A stretch of DNA of 64,000 nucleotides from Arthrobacter sp. B6 (GCF_001663775.1 NZ_KV467169.1:160703-224702), one strand, 5' to 3'. Positions 32,763 through 42,186 are shown, counted from the first letter of the stretch. Notes: a model not told the origin generated them from the letters alone. Made by a program: numbers and translations.

Positions 32763-35441
32763 TTATCGCCGGGAAATCGCGTCCACAACGGCGGCCAGCG
32801 CCGGTGCGACCTTGTTGGCATCCGTTCCGCCGCCCTGCGCCACATCGTCCTTGCCGCCGCCGCCTCCGCCCAGGATCCCGGCAGCAAGACGGACCAGTGC
32901 CCCCGCCTTGACGCCTGCCGCCCGGGCAGCCTCGTTGGTGGCCACCAGGATCACGGGCCGGTCGTTGCTGACGCCTGCAACAGCAACGGTGGACGCGGCA
33001 GAACCGAGCCGGTTCCGAAGGTCCAGGGCAAGGCCGCGGAGGTCGTCCGCACCGCTGACCTGCCCGGCATCGTGGGCGATGACGCTGACTCCGGCGGCAT
33101 CCCTGGCCGTGCCTGCGAGCTGGCCTGCGGCGGCCGCCAGCTGTTCCTTGCGGAGCCGTTCCAGTTCCTTTTCGGCAGACTTGAGCTTCGCGAGGGTCAC
33201 GGCAATCCGGTCAGCCAGCTGGCCGGAAGGCACCTTCAGCATCTCGGTAAGTTCCGTTACCAGCGCGCGCTCTGCGGCGAGGTGGCGGAAGGCATCCATG
33301 CCCACAAAAGCCTCAACGCGGCGGTTTCCTGAACCAACGGACTGCTCCCCCAGCAGCGACAGGCTGCCGATCAGGGACGTGTTGGAAACATGCGTGCCGC
33401 CGCACAGTTCACGGGACCACTCGCCGTCGATCTCCACAACGCGGACTTCACTGCCGTAATTTTCGCCGAAGAGCGCCATGGCGCCCAGCGCCTTGGCCTC
33501 CGCGAGGCCCATGACCTTCGTGTCCACCCTGAAGTTGTTGCGGATGGCCAGGTTTGAGACTTCCTCGATTTCGGAACGTGTGGCAGTGCTGAGGCCCTCA
33601 CCCCAGGCGAAGTCAAAGCGCAGGTAGCCCGCCTTGTTGTAGGAGCCGCGCTGGGTGGCCTCCGGACCCAGGATCTGGTGCAGTGCGGCGTGGACAATGT
33701 GGGTGCCGGTGTGCGCCTGTTCTGCGGCGTGGCGCCGTTCCCGGTCGACGGCGGCGCGCACCAGCGCGTCAGACGGGATCTCGCCTTCGCGGACGATCGC
33801 CTTGTGGACGCTGAGCCCCTTCAGCGGGCGCTGGACATCGAGGACCTCGACGACGAATCCATCGCCGGTGATGAGGCCCGTGTCAGCTGCCTGGCCGCCT
33901 GCCTCGGCGTAGAACGGCGTCTCGGCAAGGACAAGCTCGATTTCGTCGCCCGTGGAGGCCTGGGCCACTGACCGGCCGCCGCTGAGGATGCCGCGGACGC
34001 GTGACTCACCGTCCAGGTCGTTGTAGCCGGTGAAGACGGTCTCACCCTGGGCCAGGAGTTCCTGGAAGGCGCTGAGGTCGGCGTGGCCGCCCTTCTTGCC
34101 CTTGGCATCGGCCTGGGCACGCTGCCGCTGTTCCAGCATCAGCCTGCGGAACTCCGGCTCGTCCACCCGGAGTCCGGCCTCTTCGGCCATTTCGAGGGTG
34201 AGGTCGATGGGGAAGCCGTACGTGTCGTGGAGCGCGAAGGCGTCGGCGCCGGACAGCGGCTTGCCGGCAGCCTTGGAGACGGTCACGGCGTCTTCGAGCC
34301 TCGCTGTGCCGGACGCGATGGTGCGCAGGAAGGCCTTTTCCTCGGCATACGCGATCCTGCTGATGCGGGCGAAGTCAGTCTCCACTACAGGGTAGACGCC
34401 CTTCATGGCGTCGCGGGAGGCCGGAAGGAGGTCCGGCAGGCAGGCCTTTTCGACGCCGAGCAGGCGCATGGAGCGGACGGCACGGCGGATGAGGCGGCGC
34501 AGCACGTAGCCGCGGCCTTCGTTGGAGGGCGTCACGCCGTCCGCGATCAGCATCAGGGCTGAGCGGATGTGGTCGCCCACAACGCGCATCCGGACGTCGT
34601 CGGTGTGGTGCGGATCGTCGGGTGTTTCGGCCGAGGTGTATTCCCGGCCGGAGAGCTCTGCCGCCTTGTCGATGACGGGACGGACCTGGTCGGTCTCGTA
34701 CATGTTCTCGACGCCCTGCAGGATCATGGCAAGGCGTTCCATGCCCAGGCCGGTGTCGATGTTCTTCTTGGGCAGTTCGCCCATGATGTCGAAGTCGTCC
34801 TTCGAGCGGACGTTGTCGATCTGGTACTGCATAAACACGAGGTTCCAGATTTCGACGTACCGGTTCTCATCGGCGATCGGTCCGCCGTCGACGCCGTAGT
34901 CCGGGCCGCGGTCGTAGTAGATCTCGGAGCAGGGGCCGGCGGGGCCGGGCTGGCCGGTGTGCCAGTAGTTGTCAGCTTTGCCCATGCGCTGGATGCGGTC
35001 AGCCGGGACGCCGGTGTTCCTGAGCCACAGCTCCTTGGCTTCGTCGTCCTCCTCGTAGACCGTCACCCACAGGAGTTCCGGCGGCAGGCCGTAGCCGCCG
35101 TCGGCCACGCTGGTGGTGAGCAGTTCCCAGGCGAACTTGATGGCGTCTTCCTTGAAGTAGTCGCCGAAGGAGAAGTTGCCGCACATCTGGAAGAAGGTGC
35201 CGTGGCGGGCGGTCTTGCCCACCTCTTCGATGTCACCGGTGCGGATGCACTTCTGCACGCTGGTGGCACGGGAGTAGGGCGCTTCTTCGCGGGCCGTCAG
35301 GTACGGGATGAACGGGACCATTCCGGCCACTGTGAACAGCAGGGAGGGGTCGCTGGAGACCAAGGAAGCGGAAGGCACCGCGGTGTGGCCTTTGCTGACG
35401 AAAAAGTCGATCCAGCGCTTGGTGATCTCCTGCGACTTCAT
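32763..35441 (-). CDS. alaS: Alanine-tRNA ligase
   Basis: An 892-residue class II synthetase. The N-terminal aminoacylation core starts KSQEITKRWIDFFVSKGH and contains RATSVQKCIRTGDIEEVG and GMGLERLAMILQG-like (LGMERLAMILQ). The editing domain has the zinc ligands HTGTHIVH (about 570-577) and CGGTHVSN (about 680). The C-Ala domain ends with GGGGGKDDVAQGGG. Full length, ATG start without a strong Shine-Dalgarno. It heads the ruvX-mltG-aro run. Confidence 0.98.
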   Translation of the reverse strand: MKSQEITKRWIDFFVSKGHTAVPSASLVSSDPSLLFTVAGMVPFIPYLTAREEAPYSRATSVQKCIRTGDIEEVGKTARHGTFFQMCGNFSFGDYFKEDAIKFAWELLTTSVADGGYGLPPELLWVTVYEEDDEAKELWLRNTGVPADRIQRMGKADNYWHTGQPGPAGPCSEIYYDRGPDYGVDGGPIADENRYVEIWNLVFMQYQIDNVRSKDDFDIMGELPKKNIDTGLGMERLAMILQGVENMYETDQVRPVIDKAAELSGREYTSAETPDDPHHTDDVRMRVVGDHIRSALMLIADGVTPSNEGRGYVLRRLIRRAVRSMRLLGVEKACLPDLLPASRDAMKGVYPVVETDFARISRIAYAEEKAFLRTIASGTARLEDAVTVSKAAGKPLSGADAFALHDTYGFPIDLTLEMAEEAGLRVDEPEFRRLMLEQRQRAQADAKGKKGGHADLSAFQELLAQGETVFTGYNDLDGESRVRGILSGGRSVAQASTGDEIELVLAETPFYAEAGGQAADTGLITGDGFVVEVLDVQRPLKGLSVHKAIVREGEIPSDALVRAAVDRERRHAAEQAHTGTHIVHAALHQILGPEATQRGSYNKAGYLRFDFAWGEGLSTATRSEIEEVSNLAIRNNFRVDTKVMGLAEAKALGAMALFGENYGSEVRVVEIDGEWSRELCGGTHVSNTSLIGSLSLLGEQSVGSGNRRVEAFVGMDAFRHLAAERALVTELTEMLKVPSGQLADRIAVTLAKLKSAEKELERLRKEQLAAAAGQLAGTARDAAGVSVIAHDAGQVSGADDLRGLALDLRNRLGSAASTVAVAGVSNDRPVILVATNEAARAAGVKAGALVRLAAGILGGGGGGKDDVAQGGGTDANKVAPALAAVVDAISRR

Positions 35442-35502
35442 GAGCTGTTTACTTACCCTTCTTGGTTCACGCGTTCTGCTGCGTGACAGTTTTATTCAGT
35501 GG

Positions 35503-35524
35503 GCAGCCCGTCAGACGGGGCTGC
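35503..35524. terminator. Hairpin between DUF6167 gene and alaS
   Basis: GCAGCCCGT and ACGGGGCTGC pair around CAG with one bulge, 20 bases or more from both flanking genes. On the minus strand no T-run follows, so it may be a weak terminator or part of the alaS leader. Confidence 0.4.
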
Positions 35525-35553
35525 TGTTTCAATTCTCCGCTGGTTCCGGAGCG

Positions 35554-35784
35554 TCAGCGCCGGACAAGCTCGTGGGACTCGACGCCGAGCGCGGTACGGA
35601 GGTCAGTCTCACGCTCACGCATTCCGGACCGCACGGCGTCCGCGAAGTCGTAGACGCCGTCGGCCAGCCGGCCCACCGCGCGGTTCAGGCCAACCGGTCC
35701 CAGGTTGGCCTGGGCTTCGTTGACCTTGCGGAAGGCGATGACTCCAATGGCCACGCCAATTCCCATCCAGACAAGTCGTTTCAT
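35554..35784 (-). CDS. Small membrane protein, DUF6167-like
   Basis: A 76-residue protein with one N-terminal hydrophobic helix (LVWMGIGVAIGVIAF) and a charged amphipathic remainder (NRAVGRLADGVYDFADAVRSGMRERE). ATG start with GGAG seven bases upstream, so it is a real gene despite its size. It resembles short actinobacterial proteins of unknown function found beside alaS and a DUF948 gene. Function unknown. Confidence 0.8.
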   Translation of the reverse strand: MKRLVWMGIGVAIGVIAFRKVNEAQANLGPVGLNRAVGRLADGVYDFADAVRSGMRERETDLRTALGVESHELVRR

Positions 35785-35802
35785 TTCAGTTCTCCGGGTG
35801 GC

Positions 35803-36177
35803 TCAGCGGCTGCGACGGCCGGCGGCGGGCTTCTTGCGGTTGGCGAAGGCGGAGCGCACGCCGTAGCTGAAGGCGGCCACCTTGATCAGCGGCGAACCGA
35901 CAGTTGCCGCCATCAGTGATGACAGGGCGGAGAGGTTGGCGGAAGCATCCGAAACGTTGGAGGCAATGCCATCAACTTTCTTCAGCTGCTGGTTGGTGGT
36001 GGACACCGTGGCTGTCACCTCATCCATCAGGGGCGTGGCGCCGTCGCTGATGGCGCGGATGGACGTGCGCACCTCGTCAAAAACCCGTCCCAGCTTCAGG
36101 ATCGGCACCGCAAGCAACAGCACCAGGAGCGCGAACACCCCGGCAGCGATCAGGCCGGCAATATCGCCACCAGACAT
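35803..36177 (-). CDS. DUF948 domain membrane protein
   Basis: A 124-residue protein with an N-terminal transmembrane helix (IAGLIAAGVFALLVLLLAVPIL), then a long amphipathic helix rich in V/I/L heptads (RTSIRAISDGATPLMDEVTATVSTTN...), as in the DUF948 family, and a basic C-terminus (RKKPAAGRRSR). ATG start with GAGGAG ten bases upstream. It forms a pair with the DUF6167-like gene between rpsD and alaS. Family function is not established; general stress protein relatives exist in Firmicutes. Confidence 0.85.
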   Translation of the reverse strand: MSGGDIAGLIAAGVFALLVLLLAVPILKLGRVFDEVRTSIRAISDGATPLMDEVTATVSTTNQQLKKVDGIASNVSDASANLSALSSLMAATVGSPLIKVAAFSYGVRSAFANRKKPAAGRRSR

Positions 36178-36269
36178 AGACGTTCATCTCCTCGAAACTG
36201 TGTGATTTGTTCCATCTGCGCCCGCACAATCCGTGCGAAACGCAGATGCCCCCCAAGTACCTTACATAC

Positions 36270-36303
36270 AAAGAAGCCCGCGGCGCTTGCCACGGGCTTC
36301 TTT
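36270..36303 (-). terminator. Rho-independent terminator of rpsD
   Basis: AAAGAAGCCCG (36270-36280) and CGGGCTTCTTT (36293-36303) form a perfect 11-base stem with T/A-rich ends, 17 bases past the rpsD stop. It can work in both directions but only rpsD needs it. Confidence 0.88.
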
Positions 36304-36320
36304 GGATACGCTGCTGGGAT

Positions 36321-36947
36321 TTAGCGTGCGTAGAATTCGACGACGAGCTGCTCTTCGCAGGTCACGGGGACCTCGGAGCGCTTCGGGCGGCGGACCAGGC
36401 GGGCCTGCAGGGCGTCAAGCTTGACGTCCAGGTAAGCCGGAACCTGGGGCAGGACGTCGCGGTGCGCGCCGGCCGCTGCAACCTGAAGCGGAACCATGGT
36501 TTCGCTGCGGCTGTGGACGTGGACCAGCTGGCCCTCGCCGACGCGGAAGGACGGGCGGTCAACGCGGACGCCGTCAACCATGATGTGGCGGTGCACAACC
36601 AGCTGGCGGGCCTGGGCGATGGTGCGGGCGAAGCCGGCACGAAGCACGAGGGCGTCGAGGCGCATTTCGAGCAGTTCGATCAGGTTTTCACCGGTCAGGC
36701 CCTTGGTGCGGCGCGCTTCTTCGAAGGCGCGGGTCATCTGGGCTTCGCGGATGCCGTACTGGGCGCGCAGGCGCTGCTTTTCGCGCAGGCGTACGGCGTA
36801 GTCGGAGTCCTGCTTCTTGCGGGCACGGCCATGCTCACCGGGGCCGTACGGGCGGCGCTCCATGTACTTGGCGGCCTTGGGGGTCAGAGCGATGCCGAGT
36901 GCACGCGAAAGGCGTGCGGTACGGCGAGCACGAGTGTTGTTAGCCAC
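36321..36947 (-). CDS. rpsD: 30S ribosomal protein S4
   Basis: A 208-residue primary 16S rRNA-binding protein. It lacks N-terminal zinc cysteines (the zinc-free form) and contains the S4 RNA-binding domain: MRLDALVLRAGFARTIAQARQLVVHRHIMVDGVRVD. GTG start with AAGGA five bases upstream. The gene stands alone, away from the rpsM-rpsK-rpoA operon of other bacteria, with its own promoter and terminator. The leader is about 160 bases. Confidence 0.98.
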   Translation of the reverse strand: MANNTRARRTARLSRALGIALTPKAAKYMERRPYGPGEHGRARKKQDSDYAVRLREKQRLRAQYGIREAQMTRAFEEARRTKGLTGENLIELLEMRLDALVLRAGFARTIAQARQLVVHRHIMVDGVRVDRPSFRVGEGQLVHVHSRSETMVPLQVAAAGAHRDVLPQVPAYLDVKLDALQARLVRRPKRSEVPVTCEEQLVVEFYAR

Positions 36948-37111
36948 TTGTGTCCTTCCAATATCTGCGGTGTGTCAGTGTTACTGGCCTCCACGATGGA
37001 GAGCATCGGCCAACCGCTGCCTTTTGCTACTGGGCGCAGGGCATAACCGCACCAACAGCATGAAATGCTGAAATACAGTGGATTGTGCGTCCGCGCCTTG
37101 CCAGACAACGA

Positions 37112-37123
37112 TCAATCTTACCA
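37112..37123 (-). promoter_or_regulatory. Putative extended -10 promoter of rpsD
   Basis: TGGTAAGAT on the minus strand (TAAGAT at 37120-37115) is an extended -10 element. Transcription would start near 37108, leaving a leader of about 160 bases before the rpsD GTG. The rest of the gap 36948-37175 holds no ORF I can support. Confidence 0.5.
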
Positions 37124-37175
37124 GCATTCACTGTCCGCCCCTTACCTTCTCCGTCGTCCCCCTCAAACGCGGCAG

Positions 37176-38588
37176 CTAGCCGCCGCGGATAATCTTCCGG
37201 AGCCGTTCAAGCCGGACCGCAATGTCCCGTTCGGCGCCGTTGGCCGTGGGTATGTAATAGTCCCGGCCCACGAGGTCGTCCGGCGGGTACTGCTGGGTCG
37301 CGACCGAGTGCGGGGCGTCGTGGGCGTACTTGTAGCCCAGTCCGTGGCCCAGCTGCTTTGATCCCGGATAGTGGGCATCGCGCAGGTGCGCCGGGATCCC
37401 GTTTCCCAGCCCGGCACGGACGTCGGCCACCGCCTTGTTCAGGCCCATGTAGGCCGCGTTGGACTTCGGTGCCGTGGCGAGGTGGACCACGGCTTCGGCC
37501 AGGACGATCCGGCCTTCCGGCATGCCGATCAGCTGTACTGCCTGGGCCGCGGCCACGGCTGTCTGCAAGGCAGTAGGATCCGCCATGCCAACGTCTTCGG
37601 CCGCGGAAATCACGATGCGCCGGGCAACAAACCGGGGGTCCTCCCCTGCCTCAAGCATCCGCGCGAGGTAGTGCAGGGCCGCGTCCACGTCGGAACCACG
37701 GACGGACTTGATGAAGGCACTGGCGACGTCGTAGTGCTGGTCACCGGCACGGTCGTACCGCACCGCTGCCACGTCGAGGGCGCGCTCGGTGTGCTTCAGC
37801 TCAACGGTCACCGGACCTTCGCCGGTGTCGTCAGCATCACCGAACGCCACCCCTGCTGCGGCCTCGAGTGCGGTCAGGGCACGCCGGGCATCACCGCCTG
37901 AGAGCCTGACCAGGTGGGCCAGCGCCTCGGTGCTGAGTTCCACTTTCCCGTTCAGCCCCCGGACGTCCGTGACGGCACGCTGGACCAGTCCTTCGATGTC
38001 ATCATCGGTAAGCGGCTTCAGGGTCAGCAGCAATGACCTGGACAGCAGCGGTGAGACTACGGAAAAGGAGGGATTCTCGGTGGTGGCCGCAACCAGGACC
38101 ACCCAGCGGTTTTCCACCCCGGGCAGCAGTGCATCCTGCTGGGCTTTGTTAAACCGGTGGATCTCGTCCAGGAACAGCACGGTGGTGGTCTTATAGAGGT
38201 CCCGGGCGGTCAGTGCCTCGTCCATTACGCGCCGGACATCCCTGACCCCGGCAGTGATGGCGGACAGTTCCACGAATTTCCGCCCACGCCCCTTGGCGAT
38301 CACATGGGCGAGCGTGGTTTTCCCGGTACCGGGAGGTCCCCAAAGGATGACGGACGCCGGCCCGGCGGGCCCGCCGGCATCAGCGCCGGCGGCGAGTTGG
38401 CGCAGCGGCGAGCCCTGCCCGAGCAGATGCTGCTGGCCCACCACATCGTCCAGCGTTCTGGGCCGCATCCTGACCGCCAGGGGGCTGCGGGGCTGGGCGC
38501 TGCCGCCTGCACCGGTTCCGGCGGCGACTGGCGCACCGCTGTCGCCGTCGTCGTCGTTGCCTGGCCCTTGGGCGAAAAGATCATCCAC
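37176..38588 (-). CDS. rarA: Replication-associated recombination protein A (RarA/MgsA)
   Basis: A 470-residue AAA+ ATPase of the clamp-loader clade that acts at stalled replication forks. Walker A is [14 protein letters not shown] (81-94), Walker B is [20 protein letters not shown], and sensor 1 is [29 protein letters not shown] ([12 protein letters not shown]) is the sensor 2 region. The C-terminal tetramerisation domain contains [15 protein letters not shown]. It starts at GTG 38588 with no Shine-Dalgarno; TAGCCT lies six bases upstream, so it is probably leaderless. Confidence 0.95.
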   Translation of the reverse strand: MDDLFAQGPGNDDDGDSGAPVAAGTGAGGSAQPRSPLAVRMRPRTLDDVVGQQHLLGQGSPLRQLAAGADAGGPAGPASVILWGPPGTGKTTLAHVIAKGRGRKFVELSAITAGVRDVRRVMDEALTARDLYKTTTVLFLDEIHRFNKAQQDALLPGVENRWVVLVAATTENPSFSVVSPLLSRSLLLTLKPLTDDDIEGLVQRAVTDVRGLNGKVELSTEALAHLVRLSGGDARRALTALEAAAGVAFGDADDTGEGPVTVELKHTERALDVAAVRYDRAGDQHYDVASAFIKSVRGSDVDAALHYLARMLEAGEDPRFVARRIVISAAEDVGMADPTALQTAVAAAQAVQLIGMPEGRIVLAEAVVHLATAPKSNAAYMGLNKAVADVRAGLGNGIPAHLRDAHYPGSKQLGHGLGYKYAHDAPHSVATQQYPPDDLVGRDYYIPTANGAERDIAVRLERLRKIIRGG

Positions 38589-38594
38589 ATAGAT

Positions 38595-38600
38595 AGGCTA
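38595..38600 (-). promoter_or_regulatory. -10 box of probable leaderless rarA transcript
   Basis: TAGCCT on the minus strand is separated from the rarA GTG by six bases (ATCTAT). No Shine-Dalgarno sequence is present and the -35 region is weak. Confidence 0.4.
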
Positions 38601-38642
38601 CTCATAGTTCACCGCACCGTTCCGCCAGCCCAAGGGGTCCCC

Positions 38643-39317
38643 ATGAGCGCACACGCCACGGACGGCGGGGGCCGTCCCGGATCCGTCAGGACCGCCTTTG
38701 TGTCCGGCGTCCGCCTCGCTGGCTGGGTGGAGCGGTTCAGCGCAGCCCACGGCGGCTTCCGGCTCAGCGATGACGACGACGGCGTGCGGCTTCTGGCCGC
38801 GGACGGCGCCACGGCACTCCTGCAGCCGCCCTGGCCCCCTGACGGACGGCCGGGGCGGGGCGAGGACCCGCTGGAGCGGCTGGCTTCCATCGCCTCTCAG
38901 CCGCGCCGGCTCGGCCTTCTCCTGGTCCGGCGGGGAGGTTACGGCATCGCCGTGGCCAGCGAGGGGGTGATCGTCGCGTCCAAGGCGGGCACCAGGTACG
39001 TGCAGTCCCGGACGGCGGCAGGAGGCCAGTCGCAGCAGAGGTTTGCACGCCGCCGCTCCAACCAGGCGGATGAGCTGGTCCAGGCTGTCGCCGGGCAGGC
39101 CCGGCAGGTCTTCAACGGCCAGTCCTTTGAATACGTCGTCCCGGGCGGGGACCGCGCCCTCGTTGACCTGGTGCTGGACGAGCCGGTCCTGAAGGACTAC
39201 GCCAAGCTGCCCCGGCTGGCTTACCTGGACGTGCCCGATCCCCGTTCCGCGGTCCTGAAGAAGGCAGCCGCGGACGCCAGTGCGGTGCGGATTGTGGTGA
39301 CCGACCCGCCGTCGTAA
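38643..39317 (+). CDS. acVLRF1-family protein (predicted peptidyl-tRNA hydrolase of stalled ribosomes)
   Basis: A 224-residue protein of the actinobacterial Vms1-like release factor 1 family, eRF1-related proteins thought to cut peptidyl-tRNA on stalled or split ribosomes. The diagnostic block is RRGGYGIAVASEGVIVASKAG (97-116), then TRYVQSRTAAGGQSQQRFARRR (117-138), where the GGQSQQ loop is the predicted catalytic site. The N-terminus carries WVERFSAAHGG. The frame is open from 38157, but that is antisense to rarA. The start at ATG 38643 has AAGGGG about five bases upstream. No catalysis has been shown here; the assignment is by resemblance. Confidence 0.8.
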   Translation: MSAHATDGGGRPGSVRTAFVSGVRLAGWVERFSAAHGGFRLSDDDDGVRLLAADGATALLQPPWPPDGRPGRGEDPLERLASIASQPRRLGLLLVRRGGYGIAVASEGVIVASKAGTRYVQSRTAAGGQSQQRFARRRSNQADELVQAVAGQARQVFNGQSFEYVVPGGDRALVDLVLDEPVLKDYAKLPRLAYLDVPDPRSAVLKKAAADASAVRIVVTDPPS

Positions 39318-39330
39318 GTCCCTTCCCTTT

Positions 39331-39393
39331 GAGTTTTTGTCCACTTACGGCGACCTGGAGGGCGGGAAAGTCGCCGTAAGTGGACAAAAACTC
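39331..39393. repeat. Intergenic palindrome, copy 1 (24-base perfect arms)
   Basis: Two perfectly complementary 24-base arms (39331-39354 and 39370-39393) surround a 15-base loop. The left arm begins GAGTTTTTGTCCACTTACGG; the right arm ends CAAAAACTC. A related copy lies at 63900-63962. It is between two convergent genes, yet the T-run is on the 5' side of the stem on either strand, so it is not a standard Rho-independent terminator. A REP-like repeat is the best description. Confidence 0.9.
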
Positions 39394-39409
39394 CTAGAGG
39401 GGCGGGCAG

Positions 39410-40210
39410 TCAGCAGCCGGTCAGGTGCCGTTTGGGGCGTTCCTGCCGATAGAGGTAGCGGCCCGCTTCCCTGAACCCGGCCTTGGCGTACAGTTCCCGC
39501 GCCCCGCTGTTCGCGGCGGTGACCATCAGCCAGTAGCCGTCCAGCCGCTGCGCGGCACCGGATTGGAGCAGGGCAGCAAGAACCCGGGTGCCGTAGCCGA
39601 GGCGCCTCGCATCCAGACGGGTGGCCATGCAGTAGAGGCCGCCCCAGTCGCCATGCGCGCCTTGCCGGCGCGGCGGAACGGCAAGGCGTCCCACGGCGGC
39701 GGGCACGCCGTCGTCGTCCCTCACCAGTGCGTACAGCGACGGACAGCCCTCAAGGATCCCGCGGGCGGTGGCGAGCGAATCCTCGCCACCGCGGCCGTCA
39801 ACACTCCACCAGAGCCGCAGCCATTCCGCGGAAGGCCCTGCCGAGATTTCCACGCCGGCATCGGGCACGGGCTCATCACCGCCGGCATCCCGCACCAGGA
39901 TCACGGTTTCAGACTGCCGGGTAAAACCTTCCGCATCGAGGAAGGCATTCAACGCCTCGTTGCGGGCATTATCGAACACTTGAAAGATGACCGGCAGCCG
40001 GCGGCTGCGGTACCAGGCCCGGGCCTGGCGGAGCAGGGCGGGCTTTTCGTGCGGGCGGCCGTGGGTCTCCGGGCGCGGCCAGATCGAGTTGGCCCTCTGG
40101 GTCACGCCACCGGCGGCACGAAGAACCCATTCGCCTGTCTCGTCCCGGTCGGGAGCCGGCCAGGCGGCGTCCATCGCACGTTCAATGTCCGGCAGGGCAG
40201 TGTTGGCCAC
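39410..40210 (-). CDS. GNAT-family N-acetyltransferase
   Basis: A 266-residue acetyltransferase. The C-terminal half is a GNAT fold: acetyl-CoA loop RRLGYGTRVLAALL preceded by LYCMATRLDA, and the terminal NSGARELYAKAGFREAGRYLYRQ, typical of the FR47-like group. The N-terminal half resembles a second, degenerate GNAT repeat (ALPDIERAMDAAWPAP, ANSIWPRPETHG). Substrate unknown. GTG start with GGAG four bases upstream. It stands downstream of aspS on the same strand, separated from it by a strong hairpin. Confidence 0.85.
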   Translation of the reverse strand: MANTALPDIERAMDAAWPAPDRDETGEWVLRAAGGVTQRANSIWPRPETHGRPHEKPALLRQARAWYRSRRLPVIFQVFDNARNEALNAFLDAEGFTRQSETVILVRDAGGDEPVPDAGVEISAGPSAEWLRLWWSVDGRGGEDSLATARGILEGCPSLYALVRDDDGVPAAVGRLAVPPRRQGAHGDWGGLYCMATRLDARRLGYGTRVLAALLQSGAAQRLDGYWLMVTAANSGARELYAKAGFREAGRYLYRQERPKRHLTGC

Positions 40211-40230
40211 GGTACTCCTTCGTCAACGGC

Positions 40231-40262
40231 AGGAGGCTCCCCGGTTGTCCGGGGAGCCTCCT
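40231..40262 (-). terminator. Hairpin terminator after aspS
   Basis: AGGAGGCTCCCCGG (40231-40244) and CCGGGGAGCCTCCT (40249-40262) form a perfect 14-base stem with a TTGT loop, 16 bases past the aspS stop. No long T-run follows, as is common for terminators of high-GC actinobacteria. Confidence 0.78.
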
Positions 40263-40278
40263 GTATTTAAGCGCGCGC

Positions 40279-42078
40279 CTACTTGGCGTCCGGCGCGGCC
40301 TTCCTGGCCTCTTCCGGCTTCGTTTGGGGCTTGAAGTCGACACCGGCCTCCTTGCGCTGCTGCGGCGTGATCGGCGCCGGGGCCTGGGTCAGCGGGTCGA
40401 AGCCGTTGCCGGTCTTCGGGAAGGCGATGACGTCGCGGATGGACTCAACACCTGCCAGCAGTGCCACAACACGGTCCCAGCCGAAGGCGATGCCGCCGTG
40501 CGGAGGGGCGCCGAACTTGAAGCCTTCCAGGAGGAACCCGAACTTGGTCTGGGCGTCCGCCTTGTCCAGGCCCATCAGTTCGAAGACCCGTTCCTGGACA
40601 TCGCGCTCGTGGATACGGATGGATCCGCCGCCGATCTCGTTGCCGTTGCAGACGATGTCGTACGCGTACGAAAGGGCGGATTCCGGGTCCTGGTCAAACG
40701 TGTCCAGGAACTCGGGCTTGGGCGAGGTGAAGGCGTGGTGGACAGCCGTCCACTTTCCGGCTCCGACAGCCACGTCGCCGGACGCCACCGCGGCGGCTGC
40801 CGGTTCGAACATCGGCGCATCCACCACCCAGCAGAAGGCCCAGGCGGTGGGATCGATCAGGCCGGTCCGGTGGCCGATCTCCACCCGGGCAGCGCCCAGG
40901 AGGGCGCGGGCCGCGGACTTCTCACCGGCGGCGAAGAAAATGCAGTCGCCGGGCTTGGCGCCCACGGCGTCGGCCAGGCCTGCGCGCTCGGCGTCGGTCA
41001 GGTTCTTGGCTACCGGGCCGGCCAGTTCGCCGTCTTCCTTGAAGAGGACGTACGCCAGGCCCTTGTGGCCGCGCTGCTTGGCGAACTCCTGCCAGCCGTC
41101 CAGGGTACGGCGCGGCTGGGAGGCACCGCCGGGCATCACCACGGCACCGACGTACGGGGCCTTGAAGACGCCGAAGTTGGTGTCCTTGAAGAAGTCGGTA
41201 AGCTCGGTCAGCTCCACGCCGAAACGGAGGTCAGGTTTGTCCGAGCCGTACCGCGCCATCGCGTCCGCATAGGTGATGCGCTGGATCGGCGTGGGGATTT
41301 CGACGTCGATCAGCTTCCACAGTGCCTTGACGATGTTTTCACCCAGGGCGATGATGTCGTCCTGGTCCACGAAGCTGGCCTCAATGTCCAGCTGGGTGAA
41401 TTCCGGCTGGCGGTCCGCGCGGAAGTCCTCGTCGCGGTAGCAGCGCGCTATCTGGTAGTACTTCTCGAAGCCGCCCACCTGCAGGAGCTGCTTGAAAAGC
41501 TGCGGGGACTGTGGGAGCGCGTACCAGGAGCCCGGCGCGAGGCGGGCGGGGACCACGAAGTCCCGGGCGCCTTCCGGCGTCGAACGCGTCAGCGTGGGTG
41601 TCTCGATTTCGACGAAACCGTCCTGGTGGAGCAATTCGCGGGCCACCCGGTTGGCTTCGGACCGCAGCCGGAGGTTGCGGGCGGGGCCCGGGCGGCGCAG
41701 GTCAAGGTAGCGGTGCTTCAGTCGCGCTTCCTCGCCCACCTCGACGTGTTCGTCAATCTGGAACGGCAAGGGCTCGGAGGTGTTGAGGATAACCACCTTG
41801 TCTGCCATGACCTCGATCTCGCCAGTGGCCAGCGCGGGGTTTTCATTGCCCTCGGGGCGCTTGGACACGGTGCCCGTGATCTGGAGTACGTACTCGTTGC
41901 GCAGACCGTGGAAGACCTCTTCCTCACGGACCACAACCTGGGCCACACCGGAGGCATCGCGCAGGTCCACGAATGCGACACCACCGTGGTCACGACGGCG
42001 GCCCACCCAGCCAGCCAGGGTTACGGTTTGTCCAATGTGCTCGGAGCGAAGGGATCCGAGGTCATGTGTGCGCAGCAC
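40279..42078 (-). CDS. aspS: Aspartate-tRNA ligase
   Basis: A 599-residue class IIb synthetase with an N-terminal anticodon-binding OB domain ([24 protein letters not shown]), the catalytic core with [28 protein letters not shown] (motif 2), a GAD insertion, and motif 3 [15 protein letters not shown]. Whether it also charges tRNA-Asn cannot be told from this. The start is GTG 42078 with AAAGG six bases upstream; the frame remains open to 42690 but that part is antisense to the permease. Confidence 0.97.
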   Translation of the reverse strand: MLRTHDLGSLRSEHIGQTVTLAGWVGRRRDHGGVAFVDLRDASGVAQVVVREEEVFHGLRNEYVLQITGTVSKRPEGNENPALATGEIEVMADKVVILNTSEPLPFQIDEHVEVGEEARLKHRYLDLRRPGPARNLRLRSEANRVARELLHQDGFVEIETPTLTRSTPEGARDFVVPARLAPGSWYALPQSPQLFKQLLQVGGFEKYYQIARCYRDEDFRADRQPEFTQLDIEASFVDQDDIIALGENIVKALWKLIDVEIPTPIQRITYADAMARYGSDKPDLRFGVELTELTDFFKDTNFGVFKAPYVGAVVMPGGASQPRRTLDGWQEFAKQRGHKGLAYVLFKEDGELAGPVAKNLTDAERAGLADAVGAKPGDCIFFAAGEKSAARALLGAARVEIGHRTGLIDPTAWAFCWVVDAPMFEPAAAAVASGDVAVGAGKWTAVHHAFTSPKPEFLDTFDQDPESALSYAYDIVCNGNEIGGGSIRIHERDVQERVFELMGLDKADAQTKFGFLLEGFKFGAPPHGGIAFGWDRVVALLAGVESIRDVIAFPKTGNGFDPLTQAPAPITPQQRKEAGVDFKPQTKPEEARKAAPDAK

Positions 42079-42186
42079 AGCACGCCTTTCTGAAGGAGAC
42101 AGCAGGAAAACAGAGTGAAGATGAATAGGATCGTTCCGGGAACAATCCCGTTCGAGTTTACCCGTTGGAAAGGCTTCACCTCCCCC

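Noticed and set aside
40324..42093. 589-codon plus-strand open frame opposite aspS
   Set aside because: Antisense shadow of aspartyl-tRNA synthetase with no conserved motif.
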